Source: an uncultured Alphaproteobacteria bacterium (GTDB taxonomy: Bacteria > Pseudomonadota > Alphaproteobacteria > CAAGCB01 > CAG-977). Taken from it: a stretch of 64,000 nucleotides of DNA. Below, in pieces: positions 8,810-16,310 of the stretch. Every line of letters starts with the position of its first letter. Positions within the stretch are counted from its first letter, which is position 1. The translations under genes and the position numbers were made by a program. The stretch covers positions 22,470-86,469 of the forward strand of contig CAKQWA010000009.1 of NCBI GenBank assembly GCA_934277945.1. The letters run 5' to 3'. The notes under the pieces were generated by a model. It was not told the DNA's origin. It saw only the letters and a list, made by a program, of their open reading frames with translations, and searched no databases.

Positions 8810-9651
8810 CATACGATTTTTCATCCTTGCCGTCGGTGAAAGACGGCGTGCGCGCTTACGGATTGAGCGCAAAAAAATCGCTGGGACAGAATTTTCTGTT
8901 CGATTCCAACCTGACGGATAAAATCGCGTCGGAAGCGTTCGCCCGCTATGAGCCGGCGTTTAAGAACGGAACGGTTTTCGAGGTCGGCTCCGGTCCCGGC
9001 GGTTTGACTCGCTCCTTGCTGAAATTGAATCCGAAAAGCCTGATAGCCGTTGAAAAAGACGAAAGATTCGCCGAATTGCTCGCCCCGTTGCAGACGCTTT
9101 GCGCGGACGTTTTTCACATCAAGAACGCGGACGCCATGGCGGAAAAGATTTGGGAACAGGGCGACGAACCGCGTTGCGTGGTGGCGAATCTGCCCTACAA
9201 CGTCGGCACGCCTCTGCTTGTGTCGTGGCTGAAACACGCGCCGCGCTTTTCGGGCTTCGTGCTGATGTTTCAAAAAGAGGTTGCGCAGCGCATTACCGCG
9301 ACGCCGAAATCCGCGCATTACGGCCGGCTGGCGATTTTCGCGAATTGGCTGTGCGACACGAAAATCATTATGAACGTGCCGAAAACCGCGTTTACGCCGC
9401 CGCCGAAAGTGGACTCCGCCGTCGTCGCGATTACGCCGCGCGCACAACCGCTGTTTCCCGCGCGCATGGAATTGCTGGAACGCGTGACGAACGCCGTTTT
9501 TTCCCAGCGGCGCAAAATGTTGCGCGTCAGCTTAAAACAAATCGGCGATCCGAAATCCTTGTGCGACGCGGCGGGCATCTGCGAAACGGCGCGCCCCGAA
9601 GAATTGCCGATCGAAGCCTTTTGCGCTTTGGCGCGCGCGTTGGAGAAATGA
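8806..9651 (+). CDS. rsmA: 16S rRNA dimethyladenosine transferase RsmA (KsgA)
   Basis: Dimethylates A1518 and A1519 (E. coli numbering) of 16S rRNA near the end of small-subunit assembly. 281 residues. SAM motif I is EVGSGPGGLTRSLL, the acidic ribose-binding position is in AVEKDERF, and the catalytic NLPY motif (VVANLPYNVGTPLL) is near residue 127. The opening AKKSLGQNFLFDSN is typical. The ATG overlaps the surA stop as ATGA. Confidence 0.96.
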   Translation: MTYDFSSLPSVKDGVRAYGLSAKKSLGQNFLFDSNLTDKIASEAFARYEPAFKNGTVFEVGSGPGGLTRSLLKLNPKSLIAVEKDERFAELLAPLQTLCADVFHIKNADAMAEKIWEQGDEPRCVVANLPYNVGTPLLVSWLKHAPRFSGFVLMFQKEVAQRITATPKSAHYGRLAIFANWLCDTKIIMNVPKTAFTPPPKVDSAVVAITPRAQPLFPARMELLERVTNAVFSQRRKMLRVSLKQIGDPKSLCDAAGICETARPEELPIEAFCALARALEK

Positions 9652-9652
9652 C

Positions 9653-9955
9653 ATGGAGATAGTTCTTATTCCGCTTATTCGCGTTGTTTTAACGCTGATA
9701 TCGCTGTATTCCAACATCATCTTGGCGGCAATCATCGTTTCGTGGCTGCGGGCGTTCAACGTCATCAGCACGTCGAACCGTTTTATGTACGCGCTCTGCG
9801 ACGTTCTGGACAGATTGACCGAACCCGTGTTCGCCTACGCGCGCCGCTTCATCCCCGCGTTCAACGGGTTGGATTTTTCGCCGGTCGTCGTGCTGATCGC
9901 GCTTGAATTTCTGCAAACGTTTTTGGTGCGCGTCGCGTACAGGATTTTGATGTGA
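9653..9955 (+). CDS. YggT family membrane protein
   Basis: 100 residues with two hydrophobic YggT repeats (about 6-30 and 65-95). The conserved SW.RAFNVISTSNRFMYALCDVLDRLTEPV segment contains the proline-containing loop typical of the family, and the second half has the related FSPVVVLIALEFLQTFL. The family is implicated in cell division, osmotic tolerance or SepF-type function in other bacteria, but no activity is established. It ends in ATGTGA, where the last bases form the GTG start of the next gene. Confidence 0.88.
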   Translation: MEIVLIPLIRVVLTLISLYSNIILAAIIVSWLRAFNVISTSNRFMYALCDVLDRLTEPVFAYARRFIPAFNGLDFSPVVVLIALEFLQTFLVRVAYRILM

Positions 9956-10284
9956 GTTATTGGACACGGCTTGAAAACGGCGCGCTCCGCCTGAAAATCC
10001 GCCTGTCGCCCAAAGCGAAGCGCGAGGGCGTCGAAAGCGTGTACACGGACGCGAACGGAGAGGATTTCCTGAAAATCGCGGTAAACGCGCCCGCCATAGA
10101 CGGCAAGGCGAACAAAGCGCTGATCGCGCTGCTGGCGAAACGCTTGAAAATCGCCAAATCGAACATCGAAATCGTTTCGGGCTTGACAGACCGCTCGAAA
10201 ACGCTTGTTATATCAAACATTCCCGAACCCGAACGCTTAATAACGGAGTTGAACGTATGCCCGAAATCATCTACGGAAACCTGA
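9952..10284 (+). CDS. yggU: DUF167 / YggU family protein
   Basis: 110-residue soluble protein of the YggU family: LKIRLSPKAKREGVESV, followed by IAVNAPAIDGKANKALIALLAKRLKIAKSNIEIVSGLTDRSK. These match the core alpha/beta fold. Translation starts at GTG 9952, overlapping the yggT stop, and the end overlaps folD by 28 bases. yggT-yggU adjacency is common in proteobacteria. Molecular role unknown. Confidence 0.9.
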   Translation: MSYWTRLENGALRLKIRLSPKAKREGVESVYTDANGEDFLKIAVNAPAIDGKANKALIALLAKRLKIAKSNIEIVSGLTDRSKTLVISNIPEPERLITELNVCPKSSTET

Positions 10285-11114
10285 TCGCGCAGGAGTGCCG
10301 TGCGAAAACGGCTGAAAAATTGGCTGAAATCAAACAAAAAACGGGCTTGACGGCGGGCTTGACGGTCATCATCGTCGGCGACGACCCCGCCAGCGCCGTT
10401 TATGTGCGCAACAAGGAAAAAGCGGCGGCGGAAGCGGGCTTCAATTCGTCCGTCGTGCGCCTGCCCGCCGACACGCCGCAGGAAGAATTGCTGAAAATCA
10501 TCGACGATTTGAATAACGACGATTGTGTCGACGGCATCTTGGTGCAACTGCCCCTGCCCGCGCAAATCGACGAAAACGCGGTGCTGAAAGCCATTCGCGC
10601 GGACAAGGACGTGGACGGCTTTCATGTTGAAAACATGGGCGCGCTCGCGTGCGGCTTCGACGGCATCGTCCCCTGCACGCCGAAAGGATGCCTGCACCTG
10701 CTGCACACCGTCCGGAAAGATTTGACGGGGCTGAACGCTCTGGTCATCGGACGCTCGAACATCGTCGGCAAACCGATGGCGTTGCTGCTGCTGAAAGAAA
10801 ATTGCACGGTTACGATCGCGCATTCCAAAACGAGAAACCTGCCCGAAATCGTCAAACGGTCGGACATTGTCGTCGCGGCGGTCGGCAAACCGAAATTCGT
10901 GCGGGGCGACTGGATTAAAGACGGCGCAATCGTCATCGACGTCGGCATCAATCGCCAAGCGGACGGCAAATTGTGCGGCGACGTCGATTTTGACGCCGCC
11001 CTGCCGCATTGCGAAGCGATTACGCCCGTGCCGAAAGGCGTGGGTCCCATGACAATCGCAATGCTGTTGGAAAACACGCTGGAAGCCTTCGTCCGCCGCC
11101 GCGTCAACCGCTGA
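10257..11114 (+). CDS. folD: Bifunctional methylenetetrahydrofolate dehydrogenase/cyclohydrolase FolD
   Basis: Interconverts 5,10-methylene-, methenyl- and 10-formyl-tetrahydrofolate with NADP, supplying one-carbon units. 285 residues. The signature VGDDPASAVYVRNKEKAAAEAG holds the catalytic Y and K. Other motifs are LVQLPLPAQIDE, PCTPKGCLHLL, the Rossmann motif VIGRSNIVGKPMALLL and the C-terminal PVPKGVGPMTIAMLLENT. Its last 11 bases overlap the convergent recombinase gene: the island starts exactly at the folD end without truncating it. Confidence 0.97.
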   Translation: MPEIIYGNLIAQECRAKTAEKLAEIKQKTGLTAGLTVIIVGDDPASAVYVRNKEKAAAEAGFNSSVVRLPADTPQEELLKIIDDLNNDDCVDGILVQLPLPAQIDENAVLKAIRADKDVDGFHVENMGALACGFDGIVPCTPKGCLHLLHTVRKDLTGLNALVIGRSNIVGKPMALLLLKENCTVTIAHSKTRNLPEIVKRSDIVVAAVGKPKFVRGDWIKDGAIVIDVGINRQADGKLCGDVDFDAALPHCEAITPVPKGVGPMTIAMLLENTLEAFVRRRVNR

Positions 11115-11724
11115 TTATCCGTTCGTTTTCGCGCATACTTAAAAAAGCGTAGACCGACCCGACTCCCATACCGGTCGCGCGAGCGATTTGCGTTTTGCCG
11201 ACGCCCTGCTTCAACAGGCGGAGAATCTGTTTTTCCTTGCCGTTCCAAACGTGCGTTTTGTTGACGCTGCCGAACGGTCTGCCCAGCCGCACGCCTTGCG
11301 CTTTGCATCGGAAAAGGGCTTCTTTGGTGCGTTTGCTGATCATCTCGCGCTCCAATTCGGCGGCAAGCCCGAACGCGAACGCTAGCACCTTGCTCTGCAC
11401 GTTGTCGCCCAGTTCGTAGCCGTCTTTCACGGTCAGCACTTTCGCACCGACTTTCATGCAGTGTTCCAGAATCGACATGACCATGAACAACTTGCGCCCC
11501 AGCCGCGACAATTCCGAACAAATAATCACGTCGCCCGACCTGATTTTTTTCAAAAGCGCGCCCAGTTTGCGCTTTTCAGGCTCTTTCGCGCCCGACACGC
11601 CGTCGTCGACAATCCAGCGCTCGATGCATAAACACCTTTGCCGCGCCAGATTTTCCACGCCGATTTTCTGGTTAGCGCAGTCCTGCCTGTCCGTTGACAC
11701 TCTCAAATATCCGTACACCGTCAT
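11104..11724 (-). CDS. Serine recombinase (resolvase/invertase family)
   Basis: 206-residue site-specific recombinase. The N-terminal catalytic domain (about 1-140) has the nucleophile S10 in YLRVSTDRQD, the conserved SELSRLGRKL arginine motif and the helix E with ELEREMISKRTKEAL. A short helix-turn-helix DNA-binding end follows (KQGVGKTQIARATGMGVGSVYAFL). This is the Hin/Pin/Tn3-resolvase size class, not the large transposase-type. It sits at the edge of the AT-rich island next to folD and is the best candidate for moving or inverting DNA there. Its own target sites could not be identified. Confidence 0.92.
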   Translation of the reverse strand: MTVYGYLRVSTDRQDCANQKIGVENLARQRCLCIERWIVDDGVSGAKEPEKRKLGALLKKIRSGDVIICSELSRLGRKLFMVMSILEHCMKVGAKVLTVKDGYELGDNVQSKVLAFAFGLAAELEREMISKRTKEALFRCKAQGVRLGRPFGSVNKTHVWNGKEKQILRLLKQGVGKTQIARATGMGVGSVYAFLSMRENERIISG

Positions 11725-11791
11725 CGTTCAATTTCCTTTTTGTTTGTTTGATGAATGGTAAGTGATTTTTCGGGGCGGATACGGCTAATCT

Positions 11792-12043
11792 TTAATTATG
11801 TACACTTAATATGCTGTTGCAAAGAACTCCCGTCGCCGTAAAAGTGTCGGACAATCGCCGCTCAATCCATTCGTCCAAGTCGGCGATTTTATAGACGACG
11901 CGCATTCTGCCGAACTTGCGGAACTTCGGTCCTCCGCCGACGCAAGCGTATTTCGCCAACGTCTTCGGACTGACGGGCAAACCTTGTTTGATGCAGTATT
12001 CAGCCGCTTGTCCGCGCGTTAAATATTCTTTCCTGATTTCCAT
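11792..12043 (-). CDS. Excisionase/AlpA-like helix-turn-helix protein, copy 1
   Basis: 83 residues: MEIRKEYLTRGQAAEYCIKQ, then SPKTLAKYACVGGGPKFRKFGRMRVVYKIADLDEWIERR, the MerR-like winged HTH layout of AlpA/Xis proteins that bind DNA at mobile elements. Nearly identical to the gene at 15463-15690 except for a longer C-terminal tail (last ~15 residues). The start ATG follows AAAGGAG. Together with its leader it lies in a 332-bp direct repeat. Likely a recombination directionality factor or regulator for the neighbouring recombinase (inference). Confidence 0.8.
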   Translation of the reverse strand: MEIRKEYLTRGQAAEYCIKQGLPVSPKTLAKYACVGGGPKFRKFGRMRVVYKIADLDEWIERRLSDTFTATGVLCNSILSVHN

Positions 12044-12163
12044 AATAAACTCCTTTGATTGATTTCAAACACCTTTACGGTGGCATGAAACAAATCAAAG
12101 AGGAACCGTTCAAAACAGAGCTTTACGGAGCATTTTACGTCTTTTTATATGCAGCTTGACGGA
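11832..12163. repeat. 332-bp direct repeat, copy 1
   Basis: Aligns without gaps to 15479-15810 in the same orientation. It holds most of the excisionase-like gene plus about 120 bases upstream. The upstream non-coding part differs at only about five positions, which is more conserved than the coding part. The offset between copies is 3647 bases. Confidence 0.9.
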
Positions 12164-12405
12164 AAAGTGGTTTTTCCAGCCTTAACTTTTTCAAAGATGA
12201 CGTTTAGTTTTTTTAAAACTTCATTTATTTTCAGTATCTTCAATAGAAATTAGGCGGACTAAAAAATACTGTCGTTTACATTTTTTTCAAATAAAAATCT
12301 CTTTTCAGTTTTATTAATATCGCAACACTCGATAAAATATAATTTATGTAAAAATTTATTTGTTTTTTGAAAACGTTTATTTGTTTCTATTTCAAAACTA
12401 TGTGA
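12044..12405. other. Gene-free AT-rich stretch with a leader hairpin
   Basis: The first ~120 bases belong to the direct repeat. On the minus strand they contain a near-perfect inverted repeat (TTTGATTTGTTTC ... GAAATCAATCAAA) with a ~20-base loop. Its 3' arm runs into the AAAGGAG ribosome site of the excisionase-like gene. The remaining ~240 bases are very AT rich, with T- and A-runs and no convincing ORF; they lie just past the SIR2-like gene stop and may terminate its transcript. Confidence 0.6.
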
Positions 12406-13413
12406 TCATTTCTTTTCTTCTAAAATTTTTTCCCGAATAAAACATTCAACACAATTTTCATCGCCGCAGTATTCGTAATTCACATCTATTAAGTTTTGCG
12501 GGAAAACCAAGTTATAGTTTTTTTCCAACTCTGAGCGCCTTGCTTTATTAACAACAAATATCTTTGGATCATCGGAAAAAGGTACATTTTGAAAAGCTTC
12601 TTGAAAAAAGAAACGTATAGACGCATCCGATTGCGGAAATGAATACCCTATGATATATATTTCATCCGCCATTGACACTTCAAAAGAAGCTTCTTTCCAC
12701 AAATGTTTTAGTGCTATGTGATTGTAGAAACCACTTTTATCTGAAACAGGAGGAACAATGAACGGCTTTAATCCCGCTCTTTGAGCCATATTATATTTTT
12801 CGTTCCAAGGATAGCAATATATTGTATCAGACGGCGTAACGCCCGAATAAAACCAATTTGCGGAACCATGCAACTTAATCAATTTTGTTGAACGTGTATC
12901 ATCCTTAATAGTTATATCAGGTTCAAAACGCGTTCGTATATCCAAGATCGGATAACTATAAAATTTATAGAAATAAGGCAACAAATTTTCATATAATATC
13001 TTTTCAAGAAGAACATCATAATTTAGACTTATAAAACAAAACTCATCACTTGATGCTATCTTGTTTGAAAAGCCTTTCCATAATGAAAAATTATTTATAC
13101 GTATGTTTTGATTATTTAAAAAATATCCTGAGATCGTATCAACCGTTTCATAGAACAACGCGCGATCAGCACTTACTTTTGCCTCGTCCTTCCAAGGAAA
13201 ATTCGACGAGAGATACATTAGCAAATCTTCAACATTATTTTTTATTTCAACGGGAATTTTTTCAAACAGTTCCGGCAAATGAGTTTTGCCAATAACAGGA
13301 TTTTTGCATTCCATTGAAGTTGAGACGTATTCACTCAATTCCCTTAATAGAGGGAAAGACGGAGCAATTGCTTTTGAAAAACCTGCTCCTAAAAAGAAAA
13401 CTCGGTTAGCCAT
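12406..13413 (-). CDS. SIR2-like NAD-binding domain protein, candidate defence effector
   Basis: 335 residues. The N-terminal GAGFSKAIAPSFPLL is the SIR2 nucleotide-binding glycine motif. The NYD triad is at 131-133 (ISLNYDVLLEKI), KLHGSANWFY holds the candidate catalytic H182, and IIGYSFPQSDASIRFFF is the late Rossmann motif. These match the SIR2-like family found in bacterial anti-phage systems, where the domain destroys NAD+ on infection. A cysteine/histidine-poor C-terminal stretch ends with CGDENCVECF. The start overlaps the upstream gene by 8 bases, so the two form one operon. Codon usage and GC are far lower than in the flanking chromosome. NADase activity is inferred, not shown. Confidence 0.8.
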   Translation of the reverse strand: MANRVFFLGAGFSKAIAPSFPLLRELSEYVSTSMECKNPVIGKTHLPELFEKIPVEIKNNVEDLLMYLSSNFPWKDEAKVSADRALFYETVDTISGYFLNNQNIRINNFSLWKGFSNKIASSDEFCFISLNYDVLLEKILYENLLPYFYKFYSYPILDIRTRFEPDITIKDDTRSTKLIKLHGSANWFYSGVTPSDTIYCYPWNEKYNMAQRAGLKPFIVPPVSDKSGFYNHIALKHLWKEASFEVSMADEIYIIGYSFPQSDASIRFFFQEAFQNVPFSDDPKIFVVNKARRSELEKNYNLVFPQNLIDVNYEYCGDENCVECFIREKILEEKK

Positions 13414-14083
13414 TTGTTTCCTCCTGTTCTGAAATGAATATCAAAAATTCATCACCAAAACAAGTCGTCTGCTTCTCAACTATTCCAAAAGAGTCAATGA
13501 ATTTATCAATGTTATCCGACTGAATAAACGACCGATTTTTCAAATCAACTAAAATGACTGGTATAAGCTCTCTGTTTTCTTTAAAAATTGGATCTATTTC
13601 AGAAAGAATATCCCATTTTGTCCTTGACTGCTGATAAACCTGTCTCTGAAATCCGCCTTTTTGAGAGTGCCTTGTTGAGCAAAAACGTAAAACATCAAGA
13701 TGTTTTTTTGTAAACTCTCTTAACATATTCAGAAAAATATGCTTTTTAGCATCTGCCATATTTTCATTTTTAATCGCGTTGATAAAGGCGTTCGCATATA
13801 ATCCGACCTTGTCAGGCTCAACATCCGTTAACGCGCCGTTTTGTGCATTAACGAACAGACTGGCGAAGTTTTGTGTGTTTTTGATTTTTTCCGCGAAGGC
13901 TTCATTTTGTTCATCTATCCGTTTGGCAAGAGATTCCATCCATTCATCTTGCCTTATTTTTGCAGATGAATCAAAGCATTCGTTAGCCAAAGTCAACAAC
14001 GCTGTTCCAATAGGGGATAAGATCAACGGAAGCCCTGACAAAACCAATGCTTTTACAATTTCATTTTTTTCTTTTTTATCCAT
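13406..14083 (-). CDS. Unidentified protein with N-terminal hydrophobic segment, partner of SIR2-like protein
   Basis: 225 residues. Residues about 8-30 (VKALVLSGLPLILSPIGTAL) could be a membrane helix or amphipathic anchor. A charged helical region follows, then YANAFINAIKNENMADAKKHIFLNMLREF and LDVLRFCSTRHS, vaguely recalling Abi-alpha/DUF4393 proteins, though I cannot confirm this. The C-terminal part (IPVILVDLKNRSFIQ, FGIVEKQTTCFGDEFLIFI) looks like a small alpha/beta unit. It is the first gene of the two-gene SIR2 operon. A sensor, anchor or phage-signal receptor role is plausible by context only. Confidence 0.7.
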   Translation of the reverse strand: MDKKEKNEIVKALVLSGLPLILSPIGTALLTLANECFDSSAKIRQDEWMESLAKRIDEQNEAFAEKIKNTQNFASLFVNAQNGALTDVEPDKVGLYANAFINAIKNENMADAKKHIFLNMLREFTKKHLDVLRFCSTRHSQKGGFQRQVYQQSRTKWDILSEIDPIFKENRELIPVILVDLKNRSFIQSDNIDKFIDSFGIVEKQTTCFGDEFLIFISEQEETNG

Positions 14084-14493
14084 TAAAACCCCATCTATGT
14101 ATCTTTCCGTTCATTTTCAATCGTCCCTAACAACGGTTCTGTTGCGGAGTAAAGTCAGACAGTGTTGTAGTATTGTCCTCTATCTTTATACGTTTCTGAA
14201 AAACGACAGATAATCTCTGCAAAATTATCCATTTTCAAATTTGACAGGCAATCCGGATGCAAGTCTGCTCTCGTCCTTTAACCCCAGTTATTTGCCTGTG
14301 ATTGTCCAGATCAAATTTACCTCTGCCGATAATGTCCGTTCGTTTGTGATAGATTTTCTTTTTCAAATCAACTGATAAATTAGACCGTATTCGCTAAAAA
14401 GTCAACGCATTAGAACTATTGGCTACTTTAAAGATATCTTTTGATCGCGTATAGTGTTTGTTATTTATGCATGGATATAAAGGAGTACTTCTC
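14084..14493. other. Divergent intergenic region with palindromic operator candidate
   Basis: About 400 bases between divergent genes. It contains the 12-base palindrome AAAGATATCTTT (14430-14441). Downstream is a possible plus-strand promoter, TTTAAA (14427-14432) and TATAGT (14450-14455) spaced 17, so the palindrome would sit inside the promoter. An 8-base inverted pair ACAGGCAA / TTGCCTGT lies near 14246-14302. No ORF is convincing here. Confidence 0.4.
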
Positions 14494-14781
14494 ATGAAAA
14501 ATATGTACGGTGTTAGTGAAAAAGATATTGTGGAAATGGCACGTACCATCATTCTGGAAAAAGGAAAAATGCGCATTTCGCAATTAATAATGGAGATTGA
14601 AAGGAAGTTCCCGCCAACAGGTCAAGATGCTGAAATTTTAGAAAACAGAAGCGATACCTATTTTTCACAAAAAATCAGGAACCTTGTTTCTCATAGAGAT
14701 CCCGCAACCGATATCATTCACGGCGTTCTAAAATACTCGACGATCAATGGTGAGCGGGACGGTTTTGTCGAAATCGTTTAA
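14494..14781 (+). CDS. Small winged-helix-like protein of the island
   Basis: 95 residues from the ATG at 14494, preceded by AAAGGAG 8 bases upstream; an upstream in-frame ATG at 14458 lacks a ribosome site. The sequence KDIVEMARTIILEKGKMRISQLIMEIERKFPP followed by SQKIRNLVSHRDPATDIIHGVLKYSTINGERDGFVEIV looks like a winged-helix DNA-binding domain of the kind fused to restriction-type proteins. Nothing is fused here. It converges on the methyltransferase gene with a 4-base overlap. Possibly a transcription regulator or the remains of a restriction protein. Confidence 0.65.
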   Translation: MKNMYGVSEKDIVEMARTIILEKGKMRISQLIMEIERKFPPTGQDAEILENRSDTYFSQKIRNLVSHRDPATDIIHGVLKYSTINGERDGFVEIV

Positions 14782-15374
14782 TCTCCGTATTTTTTCTTAT
14801 AGCCGACTGGAAGCCAATGTATTTCAGTCGGCTGTTTCTTTTTAGCTTTATCCCAGATAAACCAAGCATATGCCGTTGTTCCCGAACCTTGCCGCTGTTT
14901 CCCACGGGGGTAAAACGTAATACGCTCACTAAAAACCCACACTCTTGTCGGAGGAATGATATTAAATATCTTTTCTTGCCGTTTAGTGCTTTCCAAAAAT
15001 GCTAATCTGAGCAGAAACGCCATTTTTTCTTCAACTATATCATAAGCGTGAAGGACAAAATTTTCCGCTTCATTAAAAGGAGGGTTTGTAATGATGTTTT
15101 GATATCTGTCTTTTACCTCCAAAAAGTTAATGTGAGCCTTGCCATAACCGTAATCATACAAATCAGAGGACTGAACATTGTTGTAGTTTTTTATGACTTC
15201 TGCCATTTGTCCATCACCACAAGCGCATTCGAAAACAGAACCGTTGAATTTTTCATTATTCATCAGCGCATATGTTGCCCATTTGGGAGTCGGATAAAAA
15301 TCAACCCCATTATAATCTGCATATCTTTTTACTGTAGGTTGATAAGCTCCGTTAATGTTGTATTTTTCATCCAT
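14778..15374 (-). CDS. Phage-type DNA adenine methyltransferase-like protein
   Basis: 198 residues. FECACGDGQMAEVI is the SAM-binding glycine loop and ITNPPFNEAENF the NPPF catalytic motif of amino-methyltransferases. DFYPTPKWATYALM near the start and YPRGKQRQGSGTTAYAWFIWDK near the end are typical of small prophage adenine methylases. It lacks an obvious target-recognition domain. ATG 15374 follows GAGGAG. It may protect mobile DNA from restriction or mark self DNA; it could also belong to an anti-restriction module with the convergent small protein. Confidence 0.82.
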   Translation of the reverse strand: MDEKYNINGAYQPTVKRYADYNGVDFYPTPKWATYALMNNEKFNGSVFECACGDGQMAEVIKNYNNVQSSDLYDYGYGKAHINFLEVKDRYQNIITNPPFNEAENFVLHAYDIVEEKMAFLLRLAFLESTKRQEKIFNIIPPTRVWVFSERITFYPRGKQRQGSGTTAYAWFIWDKAKKKQPTEIHWLPVGYKKKYGD

Positions 15375-15462
15375 GGCAAAAACTCCTCTTACGGCATTAG
15401 ATACCTTTTTTCAGATTAAAAGCGAATATAAACTTTATATGTAAAAATGAAAAACTTTATTT

Positions 15463-15690
15463 TTACACTCGAATGCCTGTCGCCGCAAAATTGTCGGACA
15501 AGCGTTGCTCAATCCATTCGTTCAAATCGGAAATTTTATAGACGACGCGCATCGTTCCGAACTTGCGGAACTTCGGTCCGCCACCGACGCACGCGTATTT
15601 CACCAATGTCTTCGGGCTGACGGGCAAACCTTGTTTAATGCAGTATTCAGCCGCCTGTCCGCGCGTTAAATATTCTTTCCTGATTTCCAT
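15463..15690 (-). CDS. Excisionase/AlpA-like helix-turn-helix protein, copy 2
   Basis: 75 residues, nearly identical to copy 1 over the whole HTH region (differences are mainly conservative: A to V, R to T, D to N). It ends ATGIRV where copy 1 continues for another ~8 residues. Same AAAGGAG ribosome site and same hairpin-bearing leader. It marks the right end of the repeated unit, with the SIR2 pair and methyltransferase lying between the two copies. Confidence 0.8.
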   Translation of the reverse strand: MEIRKEYLTRGQAAEYCIKQGLPVSPKTLVKYACVGGGPKFRKFGTMRVVYKISDLNEWIEQRLSDNFAATGIRV

Positions 15691-15810
15691 AATGAACTCC
15701 TTTGATTGATTTCAAACGCCTTTACGGTGGCATGAAACAAATCAAAGAGGAACCGTTCAAAACAGAGCTTTTCGGAGCTTTTTACGTCTTTTTATATGCG
15801 GCTTGACGGA
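15479..15810. repeat. 332-bp direct repeat, copy 2
   Basis: Same orientation as copy 1 at 11832-12163, without gaps. The most conserved part is the leader upstream of the HTH gene. Recombination between the copies would delete about 3.65 kb with the SIR2 pair, the small wHTH gene and the methyltransferase. Confidence 0.9.
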
Positions 15811-16310
15811 ATCGGAAAAAAGACGTACCTTGATTGATGTCGTCATTGAGCAATCAACGGCGACAAATTGAGGTTGCTTTCCAAGGCGGGCAAACATGGA
15901 ATTTTTGTTACCGTGTTGTTACCCTGAAAACAGGGCTTGATAAAATCAAAGCAGAAAAAAACACCGAAATCTGTTTTAAATTCAAAGGGTTGAAACTTTC
16001 CGGCAAAAAGCGGAAACGCTTTAAAGTCATAGCGGAGAGTTCAGAAATCATATACAAGAATGACCGTTTGACCTTTAAAGCCGACCGATGAAAATCAGGG
16101 CTTCTGAACATACGTCAAAACCTCCCCGACCACAGATAAAGTCGGGGATATAATTCCGCTTCGCCATAAGCAAAACGGATTGTACGGCGTTTATATCAAA
16201 CACCGCTTGTATAAGAGCTTCTGACGGCTCCGCGCCCGCACAGGCGCTTCTTGAAAGCAAAAACTTTCAATTAAATCAAATATAGCAAAATTTCTTTGAA
16301 AAGCAAACGC
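15691..16310. other. Right flank of the island; only one doubtful ORF
   Basis: The first 120 bases are repeat leader. A plus-strand ORF at 15834-16091 (85 codons) is possible but lacks a clear ribosome site. A hairpin TCCCCGAC / GTCGGGGA (16123-16130 with 16141-16148) follows it but has no T-run. The stretch ends in AT-rich sequence next to the MATE gene stop. Confidence 0.4.
15834..16091 (+). CDS. Hypothetical basic protein (doubtful)
   Basis: 85 codons, lysine rich, with GLKLSGKKRKRFKVIAESS in the middle. No recognised family and no good ribosome site. Its only support is length and location between the right-hand repeat and a hairpin. It could be the remains of an island gene or chance. 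Confidence 0.3.
   Translation: MMSSLSNQRRQIEVAFQGGQTWNFCYRVVTLKTGLDKIKAEKNTEICFKFKGLKLSGKKRKRFKVIAESSEIIYKNDRLTFKADR

Noticed and set aside
11104..12043. Complete insertion sequence or transposon
   Set aside because: The recombinase is the small resolvase type and I found no terminal inverted repeats or target duplication, so it is reported as a recombinase gene only.
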